Positions 45,000 to 54,018 of a DNA stretch of 64,000 bases are shown in pieces (the first letter of the stretch is position 1; every line of letters begins with the position of its first letter). The DNA is from Hyphomicrobium sp. D-2 (GTDB lineage Bacteria; Pseudomonadota; Alphaproteobacteria; Rhizobiales; Hyphomicrobiaceae): the NCBI RefSeq assembly GCF_029872155.1, contig NZ_JARXLA010000001.1, positions 124,001 through 188,000 of the forward strand. The letters run 5' to 3'. The notes under the pieces were generated by a model. It was not told the origin of the DNA, did no database searches, and saw only the letters and a list, made by a program, of their open reading frames with translations. The translations under genes were made by a program, and so were the position numbers.

Positions 45000-46172
45000 A
45001 TGGCCATCAGTAAATATATACGCAACGGTAGTTTCGCGCTTTTGCTATTGTCCGCTTTGCTTCTGCTTTCGTGGGTCTATTTATCAATGCCTGAAGCCAA
45101 TGCTCAGCAGCAACCGGAACATGTTGTTTTGCAACCTAGCGGTGTCATTGAAGTGCCGCCGTATGGGGCGATGGCGTGGTTCCCTGACAGTCGACGTCTT
45201 GCGATCGCCTCGAATGGCATACGTATTGTGGATACGGTGGACGGAACTGTATCTCCTCCCTTAACGAAACAAGACGGACTTCGTCTATTCATTAGTCCCA
45301 ATGGCAAGTATTTGGCGGCTTTATTGGGTATAGGATTTCGTCTTTTTGCTACGGAGACATGGAGTGAGTTAGCGGCATATAATTCTCAAACCGGAAATTG
45401 TAAGGCTGGTTATCTCAGGGGGCTAGCATTCACAGCCGATAGCAGTTCGATCTGGTTAGGCTGCGGCAATCGCGGAATACAAGGAGCAATCAAATTATCA
45501 CTACCGAATCTTGAAGTCGTGGATCGCCTTGAGGTCGCGCCAGAATGGACACCGGAAAGCGATCTTTCGCGACGTTACTTCATTCATATCCAGTATCCTG
45601 TTCCGATTCTTCATCTTGTAACAACTGACTACGAAACACCGAGCACTCCGGGTGTTCTTACCCCAGCTAGAAAACAGGTGCGTGCCTATGATCTAGAGAG
45701 TAAGAGGCAATTGGTGGATATGACATTCGAACGAAAGGAGGATTGGCCTTCGGCGACGTCACCGTCTGTGTATTTATCGGACGATTTGAGTACCTACCTC
45801 GTTTATAACGCATATCCTCTGCCAAGCGGTGTTGTTTCAAGCTTTAATGCGGCCACTAAAACAAAAATTGCTGTTTTTCATCCGCCGTTAGATCAAGAAA
45901 GTGCACCCTCGCAAACAAAACTCGATGTTTTGCTTGGGCGTCGCCTACTCTTTAAAGACGATAAAGTGATTGCCTGGGCAATCAAGTTGCCGAGTCGCGA
46001 TGGGGCAATTTTAGGGTGGAATTACAAAACAGGAAAGCTGGCTCAAGAAATTAAACTGCCATATGCCTTGAGTGAAATAATTCTGTCCCCTGACAAAACC
46101 AAGATTGCTGTAATGAAAGAATTCGCACCAGCGGAGCAGCGGACGATCCAAATTTATACCGTCCGCGATTAG
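45000..46172 (+). CDS. Secreted or anchored beta-propeller-like protein
   Basis: A 390-aa protein with an N-terminal hydrophobic segment (FALLLLSALLLLSWVYL) and repeated strands of the WD40/YVTN type (MAWFPDSRRLAIAS, LFISPNGKYLAALL, LAFTADSSSIWLG, IILSPDKTKIAVM). It likely folds as a periplasmic or membrane-anchored propeller. The gene is visibly richer in A/T than its neighbours (by eye in the mid-40s percent GC), consistent with recent transfer. GAGGG lies very close (two bases) to the ATG. Function unknown. Confidence 0.72.
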   Translation: MAISKYIRNGSFALLLLSALLLLSWVYLSMPEANAQQQPEHVVLQPSGVIEVPPYGAMAWFPDSRRLAIASNGIRIVDTVDGTVSPPLTKQDGLRLFISPNGKYLAALLGIGFRLFATETWSELAAYNSQTGNCKAGYLRGLAFTADSSSIWLGCGNRGIQGAIKLSLPNLEVVDRLEVAPEWTPESDLSRRYFIHIQYPVPILHLVTTDYETPSTPGVLTPARKQVRAYDLESKRQLVDMTFERKEDWPSATSPSVYLSDDLSTYLVYNAYPLPSGVVSSFNAATKTKIAVFHPPLDQESAPSQTKLDVLLGRRLLFKDDKVIAWAIKLPSRDGAILGWNYKTGKLAQEIKLPYALSEIILSPDKTKIAVMKEFAPAEQRTIQIYTVRD

Positions 46173-46205
46173 CTGATGGCGTATTGAAACTCCAACACCG
46201 GAAAA

Positions 46206-46239
46206 CAAAAAGGCGCCCGATTGCTCGGACGCCCTTTTT
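46206..46239. terminator. Terminator between beta-propeller gene and minus-strand gene
   Basis: The arms AAAAAGG/CCTTTTT with an inner CCGA/TCGG helix and small bulges lie between convergent genes, 34 bp after the stop codon. Confidence 0.75.
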
Positions 46240-46314
46240 ATTTTCAAGCGCTGTGATCCCGCGGCTTAGCTGATACGCGGGTTGCCCGCTTCCAAAGCTG
46301 CAGCTCACAGCCAA

Positions 46315-46959
46315 TCACGGCGCTGCGGGTGCTGCGTCCTGCGAGGGCGGTGGCATCGGCACCGGGCTCACCTGCTCGCGTTCCTTCTTGAGGTCCGCCT
46401 GAGCCTGGCTGAGCCGCTTCTGCGCGGCCGCAAGCTGACCCTTGAGATCGGCCTCCAGAGCGTCCTTGGCGGCGTTGGCGGCCTTCAGCGCATCCTCAGC
46501 GGCGGCGCGGGCCTTTTCCAGCACGCCGGTCTGCAGTTCCAGATCGGCTGCCTTCTTTTTCAGGCCCTCAAGCTGCCCCTGCGCGTCATCGACCTTCTGG
46601 CGGGCGGCGTTCTGCAACTCGGCCACCTGTTTCTGCAAATCGGTGATCTGAGCCTGCGCGGCTTCGGTGTCGGCGCGCGATTGCTTCAGCGCGTTCTCGA
46701 CCTCCTGCCGCGAAGCGTTAGCCTGCTCCATCTGACGGGCCAGGTCGGTCGCGTTGGCCTTCAGCCGGTCACGCTGGGAGGTAAGGTCCGCGCGCGCCTT
46801 TTCCGATCTGAGGTGCTGCTGATGCTTTGAAAGCGCCGTATACCCCGAATAGGCTGCGATAGCGCCGAGGCCGATCAGCAGCAGCAAGATCCACAGCGGC
46901 GCAGGATTGCCCTGTGTCGCCTCCTCGGGCTGCGTGCCCGGGTCGAGTTCAGTTGACAT
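46315..46959 (-). CDS. Membrane-anchored coiled-coil protein, unknown function
   Basis: A 214-aa protein with a short acidic N-terminus, one membrane helix (LWILLLLIGLGAIAAYSGY, about residues 22-40) and then about 150 residues of Ala/Lys/Glu/Gln-rich heptads forming a long coiled coil, ending in a proline-rich tail. It is predicted to sit in the inner membrane with the coiled coil in the periplasm. No domain is recognised. An ABC exporter gene follows upstream on the same strand after about 100 bp. Confidence 0.75.
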   Translation of the reverse strand: MSTELDPGTQPEEATQGNPAPLWILLLLIGLGAIAAYSGYTALSKHQQHLRSEKARADLTSQRDRLKANATDLARQMEQANASRQEVENALKQSRADTEAAQAQITDLQKQVAELQNAARQKVDDAQGQLEGLKKKAADLELQTGVLEKARAAAEDALKAANAAKDALEADLKGQLAAAQKRLSQAQADLKKEREQVSPVPMPPPSQDAAPAAP

Positions 46960-47063
46960 GTTGTTCCCCCTAGTCCCGATAGTTTCGTTTGGACGTCACA
47001 TTACGCCGCTTTCCGTGACCCTGTCACCGGGCACTGGCGGCATGATGCGCGGGAATGGGGCGG

Positions 47064-48953
47064 CTATTCGGCGGCTTCGGCCGAGAACTGCATTTCTGCC
47101 AACCGAGCATACAGACCACCCCGGGCGATCAGCTCGCCATGGGTGCCCTGTTCGACGATCTCGCCCTTGTCCATGACGATGATGCGGTCGGCCTTCTGCA
47201 CGGTCGAAAGGCGGTGAGCGATTACCAGCGTGGTGCGGCCGGTCATCAGGCGTTCCAGCCCCCGCTGCACCAGGGCTTCGCTTTCGGTGTCGAGCGCGCT
47301 GGTGGCTTCGTCGAGTAGCAGGATCGGCGCATCCTTCAGGATGGCGCGGGCAATGGCGATGCGCTGGCGCTGGCCGCCCGAAAGCGTGATGCCGCGCTCG
47401 CCCAGCCGGGTGTCGTAGCCGTCCGGCAGCGCGCGGATGAAGCCAGCGGCCTGCGCTGCTTCTGCGGCCCGCTCCACCGCCTCGCGGGAGGCATCGGGGC
47501 TGCCGTAGCGGATGTTGTCGGCGATGGTGCCTGCGAACAGCGCCACGTCCTGGGGCACCAGAGCCATGCGGGCGCGCAGGGCATCGAGGTCTACCCGGCG
47601 CACATCGATATCATCCACCAGCACCGCGCCCTGCTGCGGATCGAAGAAGCGCAGCAACAGGTTGAAGATGGTGCTCTTGCCGGCTCCGGAAGGACCGACG
47701 ATGGCGATGTTTTCACCGTGGCGGGCGCACAGCGAAACGTTATCGAGCGCAGGAAGATCAGGGCGGCCCGGATAAGCAAAGCTCACCCCGTCGAGCGCCA
47801 CTTCACCCAGCGGCGGCACCGGCAACGGCACCGGATCGGCGGGTGAGGTGATCTCCGGCTGCAGCGCCAGCAACTCGGTCAGGCGCTCGGCGGCACCGGC
47901 CGACTGGTTGATCTCGCCCCAGATTTCCGAAACCTGTGCGAACGATGCACCGGCGAACACCGCATACAGCACAAATTGGCTTAGGCGGCCCACCGACATG
48001 CTGCCATCGATGACAGCCGCAGCACCGAACCACAGGATGCCGACGATGCAGGCGATGACGAGGAACATCGCCAGCGCTGTCAGTGCCGCGCGGGCACGCA
48101 TGCGCTCGCGTGCGGCTTCAAACGAAACCTCAACGGCGCTGCGATACTGGTTGGCCGCTTCCTTCTCGTGGGCGAAGGCCTGCATCGTGCGCGAAGCGGC
48201 AAGGTTTTCCGAGGCATAGGCCGAAGCTTCGGCCAGCGTATCCTGTGCCCGGCGGCTCAGGCGGCGCACCGAGCGGCCCACCGCGATCAGCGGCAGCACG
48301 GTCAGCGGGATTGCCAGCAGCACCAGCAACGACAGATGCACGCTGGTGACGAACATCATGACCAGCGCGCCAACCATCATGATAAGGCTGCGCAGCGCCT
48401 GCGAAAGCGACGTGCTGGCCATCGCCTTGATCTGCGTGGTGTCGGCGGTCAGGCGGCTCATCAGCTCGCCCGAATGGTTGCGCTCGAAGAAGGCGGGGCC
48501 AAGCTCGGCAACGTGGCGGAACACGTCGCTGCGCAGATCCGCAACAACCCGCTCGCCCAACCAGTTGACGTAGTAAAACCGTGCCGCGCTGGCGACGGCC
48601 AGCACAAAGCCGATCAGAATCAGAACCGCGAAATAACGGTCGATCAACACGCCGTCATGGCTGCCGAAGCCCATGTCGATGACGCGTCGCACCGCCAGCG
48701 GAATGGCGAGCATGGCGAGTGCAGAAACAACCAGAGAGATTGCGGCAAGCGTCAGCTTGCCCCTGTGCCGGGCTACATAGGGCCACAGCGCCGCGAGAGG
48801 TCGCAGGCGGGGCCGCCGTGAGGCATTGTCCACTTCATTCGCAGCCACGGAGGGCAGTTCGGTGTTTTTTGTTTTTTTGTCTTTTTTCAAGACGTTAACT
48901 CTTTGGTCGGCCCCGTCGGACAGGTGCGTCAATTTTGACGGACCATGCCCCAC
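47064..48953 (-). CDS. ABC exporter, fused permease and ATPase
   Basis: A 629-aa half-transporter: six membrane helices (about residues 65-345), then a nucleotide-binding domain with Walker A GPSGAGKST, signature LSGGQRQR, Walker B ILLLDEATSALD and switch His in IAHRLST. It should homodimerise in the inner membrane; the substrate is unknown. The start is uncertain: GTG 48953 has a poor ribosome-binding site, and a TTG at 48890 (LKKDKKTKN) has AGAG upstream. It lies divergently from rpmE, a pairing I recall in other alphaproteobacteria. Confidence 0.9.
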   Translation of the reverse strand: MGHGPSKLTHLSDGADQRVNVLKKDKKTKNTELPSVAANEVDNASRRPRLRPLAALWPYVARHRGKLTLAAISLVVSALAMLAIPLAVRRVIDMGFGSHDGVLIDRYFAVLILIGFVLAVASAARFYYVNWLGERVVADLRSDVFRHVAELGPAFFERNHSGELMSRLTADTTQIKAMASTSLSQALRSLIMMVGALVMMFVTSVHLSLLVLLAIPLTVLPLIAVGRSVRRLSRRAQDTLAEASAYASENLAASRTMQAFAHEKEAANQYRSAVEVSFEAARERMRARAALTALAMFLVIACIVGILWFGAAAVIDGSMSVGRLSQFVLYAVFAGASFAQVSEIWGEINQSAGAAERLTELLALQPEITSPADPVPLPVPPLGEVALDGVSFAYPGRPDLPALDNVSLCARHGENIAIVGPSGAGKSTIFNLLLRFFDPQQGAVLVDDIDVRRVDLDALRARMALVPQDVALFAGTIADNIRYGSPDASREAVERAAEAAQAAGFIRALPDGYDTRLGERGITLSGGQRQRIAIARAILKDAPILLLDEATSALDTESEALVQRGLERLMTGRTTLVIAHRLSTVQKADRIIVMDKGEIVEQGTHGELIARGGLYARLAEMQFSAEAAE

Positions 48954-49128
48954 GGGCTTATGTCACTCAAGTGCCATCAGGACGCGGGCATTGTGATCGC
49001 TTCGCGTGAGGCGGTCTGGCTTGTTTCCGGCGGCCATCTCGACTATAGAGGCCGCTTCCGAACACACCAATCTGCCCGGACAGACAGGCTACTGGCCAGC
49101 GGGCGAGGCATTCAGTCAGGGCGCACCT

Positions 49129-49353
49129 ATGAAGAACGATCCCGATCTGCATCCGGATTACCATCAGATCAAGGTCAAGATGACCGATGGTACCGAATTC
49201 ATCACGTATTCGACCTACGGCGCCGAGGGCGACGAACTGGTGCTCGACATCGATCCGTCCTCGCACCCGGCCTGGACCGGCGGCGATCAGCGCCTGATGG
49301 ATCGTGGCGGCCGCCTGTCGCGCTTCAAGAAGAAGTTCGAAGGCATGTTCTAA
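49129..49353 (+). CDS. rpmE: 50S ribosomal protein L31
   Basis: A 74-aa ribosomal protein. [25 protein letters not shown] and the C-terminal [13 protein letters not shown] are the alphaproteobacterial L31 pattern. It has no cysteines, so it is the zinc-independent form. The ATG at 49129 (MKNDPDLHP) is the conserved start; an upstream frame from 49006 is spurious. It ends at a strong terminator. Confidence 0.95.
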   Translation: MKNDPDLHPDYHQIKVKMTDGTEFITYSTYGAEGDELVLDIDPSSHPAWTGGDQRLMDRGGRLSRFKKKFEGMF

Positions 49354-49407
49354 GCGCTTTGCGCGTCGGGGCACTGCCTCGGCAGCGCGAACGCCGATCA
49401 AGAAAGA

Positions 49408-49440
49408 AAGCCCGGCCGCTGCACAGCGCCGGGCTTTTTT
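49408..49440 (+). terminator. Rho-independent terminator after rpmE
   Basis: The arms AAGCCCGGC (49408-49416) and GCCGGGCTT (49428-49436) are followed by T6. Confidence 0.92.
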
Positions 49441-49489
49441 GTTGTCTCATCGATCAAGTGCTCTGGAATACGGCGCGGCGCTCAATGGG

Positions 49490-49942
49490 TCAGGCCTGCT
49501 GCAGCCGCGCTTTGAGCCCAGTCGGATACAGGGCCGGGCCGTCGGCGAGATCCAGTTCGTCCAGATCGAACCAGCGGGCAATCGACATGGCGCCGTTGTC
49601 TTCCGCGAAGGGGATGTGTGTCAGCTCCGCGAAGGCGCCGGCGGGAAACTCGACGTTGAACAGGATCACAAGTTCGTGGCCGGGCGCGCCCTCGTGCACA
49701 TAAATGTTTTCTAGGAAAATCGGTTCGCTTTTGATCGTGGCTTCGATGCCGAGTTCCTCGCGGAATTCGCGGACGACGGCCGTGCGCGCGGTTTCCCCGA
49801 ATTCGACGCTACCGCCGAGCGGGCGAACGCCCTTTATGCGTCCGCTGTCGTCATAGACCTCAGCCGCGAGCAGTCGTCCCTCACGCCAATGGAGCCCTAA
49901 GGCCTTGACGCGGATTTGTGCCGGTGGGCGCCAGATACTCAT
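49490..49942 (-). CDS. Nudix hydrolase
   Basis: A 150-aa Nudix protein. The box GGSVEFGETARTAVVREFREELGI fits GX5EX7REUXEEXGU exactly. The late region has FNVEFPAG and ARWFDLDEL. The ATG at 49942 (MSIWRPPAQ) gives a typical single-domain length; a longer frame to 50056 has no family support. The substrate (nucleotide or ADP-ribose derivative) cannot be told. Confidence 0.88.
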   Translation of the reverse strand: MSIWRPPAQIRVKALGLHWREGRLLAAEVYDDSGRIKGVRPLGGSVEFGETARTAVVREFREELGIEATIKSEPIFLENIYVHEGAPGHELVILFNVEFPAGAFAELTHIPFAEDNGAMSIARWFDLDELDLADGPALYPTGLKARLQQA

Positions 49943-50114
49943 GCTGTGCAGGGCATTTGTTTGAAGGGAATTGGCGGCGACACCTAGTGTCAGGTGCGAG
50001 GCGGTGGGCTGATCGCGGGTGGCGTGCAGCAGTGAAGCGGGTCGATTGTCGAACACCGGTCTACCTGGCGACGCTTGGCTTGATCAATCTGAAGTGTGGG
50101 GATCGTAACACCTT

Positions 50115-50143
50115 AAATCCCGCGGAGATTTCCGCGGGATTTT
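50115..50143. terminator. Palindromic terminator between Nudix and DUF1465 genes
   Basis: AAATCCCGCGGA (50115-50126) pairs perfectly with TCCGCGGGATTT (50131-50142) across a four-base loop. It lies downstream of the minus-strand DUF1465 gene, 84 bp from its stop. Confidence 0.8.
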
Positions 50144-50226
50144 GCGTCTGTGTGAGATGAAGTGCGTAATAGGCCGGCGCAGAACTGCGCCAGCGTGTCG
50201 GTGTAAACCCGGTCGCTCGCTGGCTG

Positions 50227-50775
50227 TTAGTTGCCGAAGGCGACGCGCAAACGGTCGAGCTGATGGCCAACAGGGTTCGCCATGCCGAGACCGGCATTGA
50301 GCCCGACGGTGTCCGGCTTGACGCTCATGGCGCGATCAAGCTGCACGATGCGATCCTGCAAGGCGTAGCTTTCTTCGATCAGGCCACGCAGCGTTTCAGG
50401 CAGTTCGCTGAAACCGCCGACGTGCGAGGAGCGCGACGGCGCCTGCAGCAGCACGCCTTTGCGTTTGCGCTGGGCTTCAGCCTCGCTGATGTCGCCTTCC
50501 TTCACCGCGCGGCGGATCAGAAGCCAGGAAGCCATATCCAGCAGGCGCGTCGTCAGGCGCATGCTTTCTGAGGCGTAAAGAACGTTGACGGAGGGTGGCA
50601 GCCGCTTGGCTTCAACCCGGCCCGGCCCTTCAAGATAAGCGGCAGTGCGCTCAACCAGCGCCATGCCTTCCTTGAAGACGGCATCAAATTGACCGGAGGC
50701 TTGGAAGCGTTCACCGAACGATACAGTGACGGCTCCGCCAGCTAGGGACGCTTCGGCACGCGATACGTTGCTCAT
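50227..50775 (-). CDS. DUF1465 family protein
   Basis: A 182-aa helical protein. FKEGMALVERTAAYLEGPGR, LYASESMRLTTRLLDMASWLL and RLRVAFGN near the end match DUF1465, an uncharacterised alphaproteobacterial family. It may start at the ATG 50775 or at a GTG at 50796. In this order it is followed upstream by DUF1192 and a quinone oxidoreductase, an arrangement I recall as conserved in Rhizobiales. Function unknown. Confidence 0.85.
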   Translation of the reverse strand: MSNVSRAEASLAGGAVTVSFGERFQASGQFDAVFKEGMALVERTAAYLEGPGRVEAKRLPPSVNVLYASESMRLTTRLLDMASWLLIRRAVKEGDISEAEAQRKRKGVLLQAPSRSSHVGGFSELPETLRGLIEESYALQDRIVQLDRAMSVKPDTVGLNAGLGMANPVGHQLDRLRVAFGN

Positions 50776-51244
50776 GACTAGATTTGACACACTCACTCAC
50801 CTGCAGATCATCTTTAACACGGTCACATCCTGCCAAGCCATAGTTAACAACATGACCAAAAGCGGGACGATCTTGAGAGGTTCAGAACCTTGCTGAGGAA
50901 TATGCAAAAAAAGAGCCGCCCGTGAGGCGGCTCTGAAGTCAACAGGGAGGCGTCAAACAGAGCGGCCGGGCCGCTCAGGATCCAGGTGACTGGATGTGAT
51001 CGTAAGGTGACTGAGTAAGCCTAAGAAAGCGTTAAGGGTGAATTTTCCGTTGGCGCGCATATGTGTGCGCTGCAAAACGGCGTTCAGCTCTGTTGATTGA
51101 ACATTTATCGGCGTCCCGCGCGCTGCGGCCCGTGTGAACGACGAAATGTCGGCCCACTACACAATTTGTTGAGCATGATTTTTTGCTCAGCGGGATGGCG
51201 GCGTTGTGCGCCGCCCAAGTCCCATGCCCAGCCCATCTGCAGGC
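50776..51244. other. Gap between DUF1465 and DUF1192 genes
   Basis: No gene recognised. It contains a minus-strand terminator (50907-50936), an AGCGGCC/GGCCGCT hairpin near 50962-50977 and an A/T-rich stretch near 51160. A frame from 51183 to 51743 on the plus strand is a shadow. Confidence 0.45.
50907..50936 (-). terminator. Minus-strand terminator downstream of DUF1192
   Basis: AGAGCCGCC and GGCGGCTCT form a nine-base stem with a five-base loop; on the minus strand a run of seven T follows. It sits about 300 bp after the DUF1192 stop. Confidence 0.82.
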
Positions 51245-51439
51245 TCAACTTTTGAACAGCGCGCTGGCAGCCGCCTCGTGGCGGCGCTTCTTTTCCAGCT
51301 CATCGCGTACGCGCACAATTTCGGTTTCAAACACCAGGATGCGCTGCTCAAGCTCGGCTACGGATAACGTTTCAAGGTTGTCGCCCACTACAACCTGTAT
51401 GCCCTTGGCCGTTTTCGGCACGATGTCGTCCCAATCCAT
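51245..51439 (-). CDS. DUF1192 family small protein
   Basis: A 64-aa protein: MDWDDIVPK at the start, LETLSVAELEQRI in the middle and a short helix of charged residues. This is the DUF1192 family of alphaproteobacteria, function unknown. The ATG at 51439 has GAGGAG about eight bases upstream and is preferred over the GTG at 51448. Divergent from the quinone oxidoreductase gene. Confidence 0.88.
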   Translation of the reverse strand: MDWDDIVPKTAKGIQVVVGDNLETLSVAELEQRILVFETEIVRVRDELEKKRRHEAAASALFKS

Positions 51440-51648
51440 GGCAATCACTCCTCTGCGCGCGCGTTCTGTTCAATCGCGCGCTTTAGCCGACATATTGGAA
51501 CTGTCGGCCATTCACGTAGCGCAGGCAATCAACGGCACGCGTTCTGATTCCAAAGGTCGCGCAATTCCGTCGCTTGCGCATGGGCTGGCTTGTCTCGAAG
51601 CGTGGCGTCAGGCATCAGGTGCCAGTTGCACCCTGAAAGGAACCCACC

Positions 51649-52641
51649 ATGACCGTACCGCAGAGCATGACCGCAATCGCTATCGTCGGCAAAGGCGGGC
51701 CGGAGGTTTTGCAGCCGGCGACGGTGCCGGTTCCTGTGGCTGAGGGCAGCGATGTGCTCATCAAGGTGGCTGCGGCGGGCGTCAATCGCCCGGATGTGAT
51801 GCAGCGGCTTGGGCTTTATCCCGCGCCCAAGGGACACTCTGAGATTCCCGGGCTGGAAGTTGCGGGCGAAATCGTTGCGCTGGGGCCGGACGCGCACCGC
51901 TTCAAGGTTGGCGATCGCGTGATGGCGCTGGTGAACGGCGGCGGTTACGCGGAGTACTGTCTAGCCGACGAGGGCTCATGCATTCCGGTGCCCGCTGGCA
52001 TCTCAATGGTTGAAGCGGCGGCGCTCCCGGAAGGATTCTTTACCGTCTGGCACAATGTGTTTGAGCGCGGCGGCCTGGAGCCGGGCAACTGGTTCCTTGT
52101 TCATGGCGGCACCAGCGGCATCGGCACCGCGGCGATACAACTTGCAACGGCGTTCGGCGCCAAGGTCATCGCCACCGCCGGATCGCAGGAAAAATGCGCC
52201 GTGTGCCGCGAACTGGGCGCGGTGCGCGCGGTTGATTACAAGACGGAAGACTTCGCCGAAGCCGTGAAAGCGGAAACCGGTGGCCGCGGCGTCAACGTCA
52301 TCCTGGATATGATCGGTGGCGACTATGTCGAGCGTAACATCCGCTCGCTGGCCGACGATGGCCGTCTCGTCAACATCGCGTTCCAGGGCGGCTCGAAGGT
52401 GACGATCGACATGATGCGCATCATGCTGAAGCGCCTCACCGTCACCGGATCGACGCTGCGCATCCGCCCCGCTGACGTCAAAGCCGCCATTGCGCGGCAG
52501 GTCGAGGAAAAGGCCGTGCCGCTGGTGGTCGATGGCCGCGTGAAGGTCATTATCGACCACACGTTCCCGCTTGCTGAAGCCGCCGCCGCGCGCGCGCGCA
52601 TGGATGAAGCGCACATCGGCAAGATTGTATTAACCGTTTAG
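51649..52641 (+). CDS. NAD(P)H:quinone oxidoreductase
   Basis: A 330-aa zinc-independent medium-chain dehydrogenase of the quinone oxidoreductase (QOR/PIG3) type. GVNRPDVMQRLGLYP, GGGYAEYC, the nucleotide-binding VHGGTSGIGTAAIQLA and the GGDYVERNI segment are characteristic. It reduces quinones with NAD(P)H in the cytoplasm. AAGGAA lies about six bases before the ATG. Divergent from DUF1192. Confidence 0.92.
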   Translation: MTVPQSMTAIAIVGKGGPEVLQPATVPVPVAEGSDVLIKVAAAGVNRPDVMQRLGLYPAPKGHSEIPGLEVAGEIVALGPDAHRFKVGDRVMALVNGGGYAEYCLADEGSCIPVPAGISMVEAAALPEGFFTVWHNVFERGGLEPGNWFLVHGGTSGIGTAAIQLATAFGAKVIATAGSQEKCAVCRELGAVRAVDYKTEDFAEAVKAETGGRGVNVILDMIGGDYVERNIRSLADDGRLVNIAFQGGSKVTIDMMRIMLKRLTVTGSTLRIRPADVKAAIARQVEEKAVPLVVDGRVKVIIDHTFPLAEAAAARARMDEAHIGKIVLTV

Positions 52642-52861
52642 CCGTTTCGATACCGGGAGAATGGATTGGCGCGGCGCGGGGGATCGTTGCTGCGCTGATC
52701 CGCTGTTTGGGGACGGGCCAACGGCTGGGGCGCGCACGCCGCACCTGCCGTTCGTGGTGCTGCCATCAAATTGACAATACGCGGTTTTCTTCTGGACCTC
52801 CGGCGCGGGGTGAGTGCTGGAAAACCGCAAATCCCGGAAGGATGCGTACGTGAGGGTGCGG

Positions 52862-53857
52862 ATGGGTTGTTTTATGCGTCGTTATTCGCTGCGAGCCGTT
52901 GCGCCCGTGCTGGCGCTGCTCATCGCGCTGGCGATGCCGTTTGCCGCCGACGCGTCGAAAAAGAAAAAGCAACCCGAGCCGCCGCAGTTCTCGCGCACCG
53001 AAACCATTCTCGGCTGGATCAACGATTATCGCCTGAAGCCAACGCCTGAGCGTCTGCCCGCTGCTTTTACCGCGATGCGCGAGCAGGGCCAGTTCAAGGA
53101 AATTGAGCAGGCAGGCATTTACGTCGGTTTCATCGCTGGCGTCCTCGGCGCCAATCCCGATATGGCCGAAAAGCTCATCACCGAAATGTTTCCCATGCCG
53201 CCGCACGATCAGGTCGTGGTGGTGAAGGCGATTGCCTATTCCGGCCTTGCGGACTGGAAAGAGCTGATGGGCAAGTTCGTTGAGCGCATGCCGGCGCGCA
53301 AGGTCATCATCGAGCGCTACCTCTACGGCAAGATGCAGGTGCTGCGCGATCTTCCGCTTGAAAGTCCGATCGCGGTTGACGCCAACTGGGGCTACTATTT
53401 CGCGACCGGTTCGGCTGAGCCGATCCAGCGGCTGGTGCGCGCGCTTGAATGGTCGCGCGAGAAGAACGACGTCGAAAAGCTCACCATTGGTTCGATGGTG
53501 AAGTGGACTTTGGCGCAGAACGCTTCGAAGGATCACGACCTGCTGCGCTACCTGAAGCTTTCGTTGCCGCGGCAGCCGGACAATATATCGGTGCCACTGA
53601 CGGAAGTGATTGAAGGCGCCGAGACGTTCGAGCTGGCGCAGATCCGCAAGGATGCGCTGACCGCAATCGAGGACCTGAAAACCAAGGGCCCGCAGAACTC
53701 GCGTAACTTCGCGTGGTGGGGGCAGGCGGGCCAGACCGTGTTCGCGCTCGGTTGTGTGGCTGCCGGCGTTATGGGGCAGGTTTATATGGGCGTGCCCTGC
53801 GTTGTCGGCGGTGCGCTGTCTAACGTCGCGCTCAAGTATCTGGCGCCGGCGCAGTAA
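52862..53857 (+). CDS. Exported helical protein of unknown function
   Basis: A 331-aa protein with a signal peptide (VAPVLALLIALAMPFAADA), then a basic KKKKQPEPP stretch and a long helical domain with TETILGWINDYRLKPTPERLP near its start. A hydrophobic, glycine-rich segment (VFALGCVAAGVMGQVYMGVP) precedes the C-terminus, so it may be membrane-attached. GAGGG lies five bases before the ATG at 52862; a GTG at 52814 is less likely. It recalls conserved alphaproteobacterial hypothetical proteins; no domain is named. Confidence 0.75.
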   Translation: MGCFMRRYSLRAVAPVLALLIALAMPFAADASKKKKQPEPPQFSRTETILGWINDYRLKPTPERLPAAFTAMREQGQFKEIEQAGIYVGFIAGVLGANPDMAEKLITEMFPMPPHDQVVVVKAIAYSGLADWKELMGKFVERMPARKVIIERYLYGKMQVLRDLPLESPIAVDANWGYYFATGSAEPIQRLVRALEWSREKNDVEKLTIGSMVKWTLAQNASKDHDLLRYLKLSLPRQPDNISVPLTEVIEGAETFELAQIRKDALTAIEDLKTKGPQNSRNFAWWGQAGQTVFALGCVAAGVMGQVYMGVPCVVGGALSNVALKYLAPAQ

Positions 53858-54018
53858 CCGCATCAACGCTGTCAACGGCGATAAAATCCGCCCGCTGATT
53901 ATGGCGGTGGTGACGGATCGATGACACCACTGAGCGCGCCGGGCCGTTGCCCTGTCATCAACGTGTCATCGATTCCGGGGCAAGACTGTGTGCAACAATC
54001 CGTTGCGCAAGGTCGATC

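Noticed and set aside
52766-53875. A 369-codon minus-strand frame opposite the exported hypothetical protein
   Set aside because: The plus-strand gene has a signal peptide and ribosome-binding site; the antisense frame has neither.
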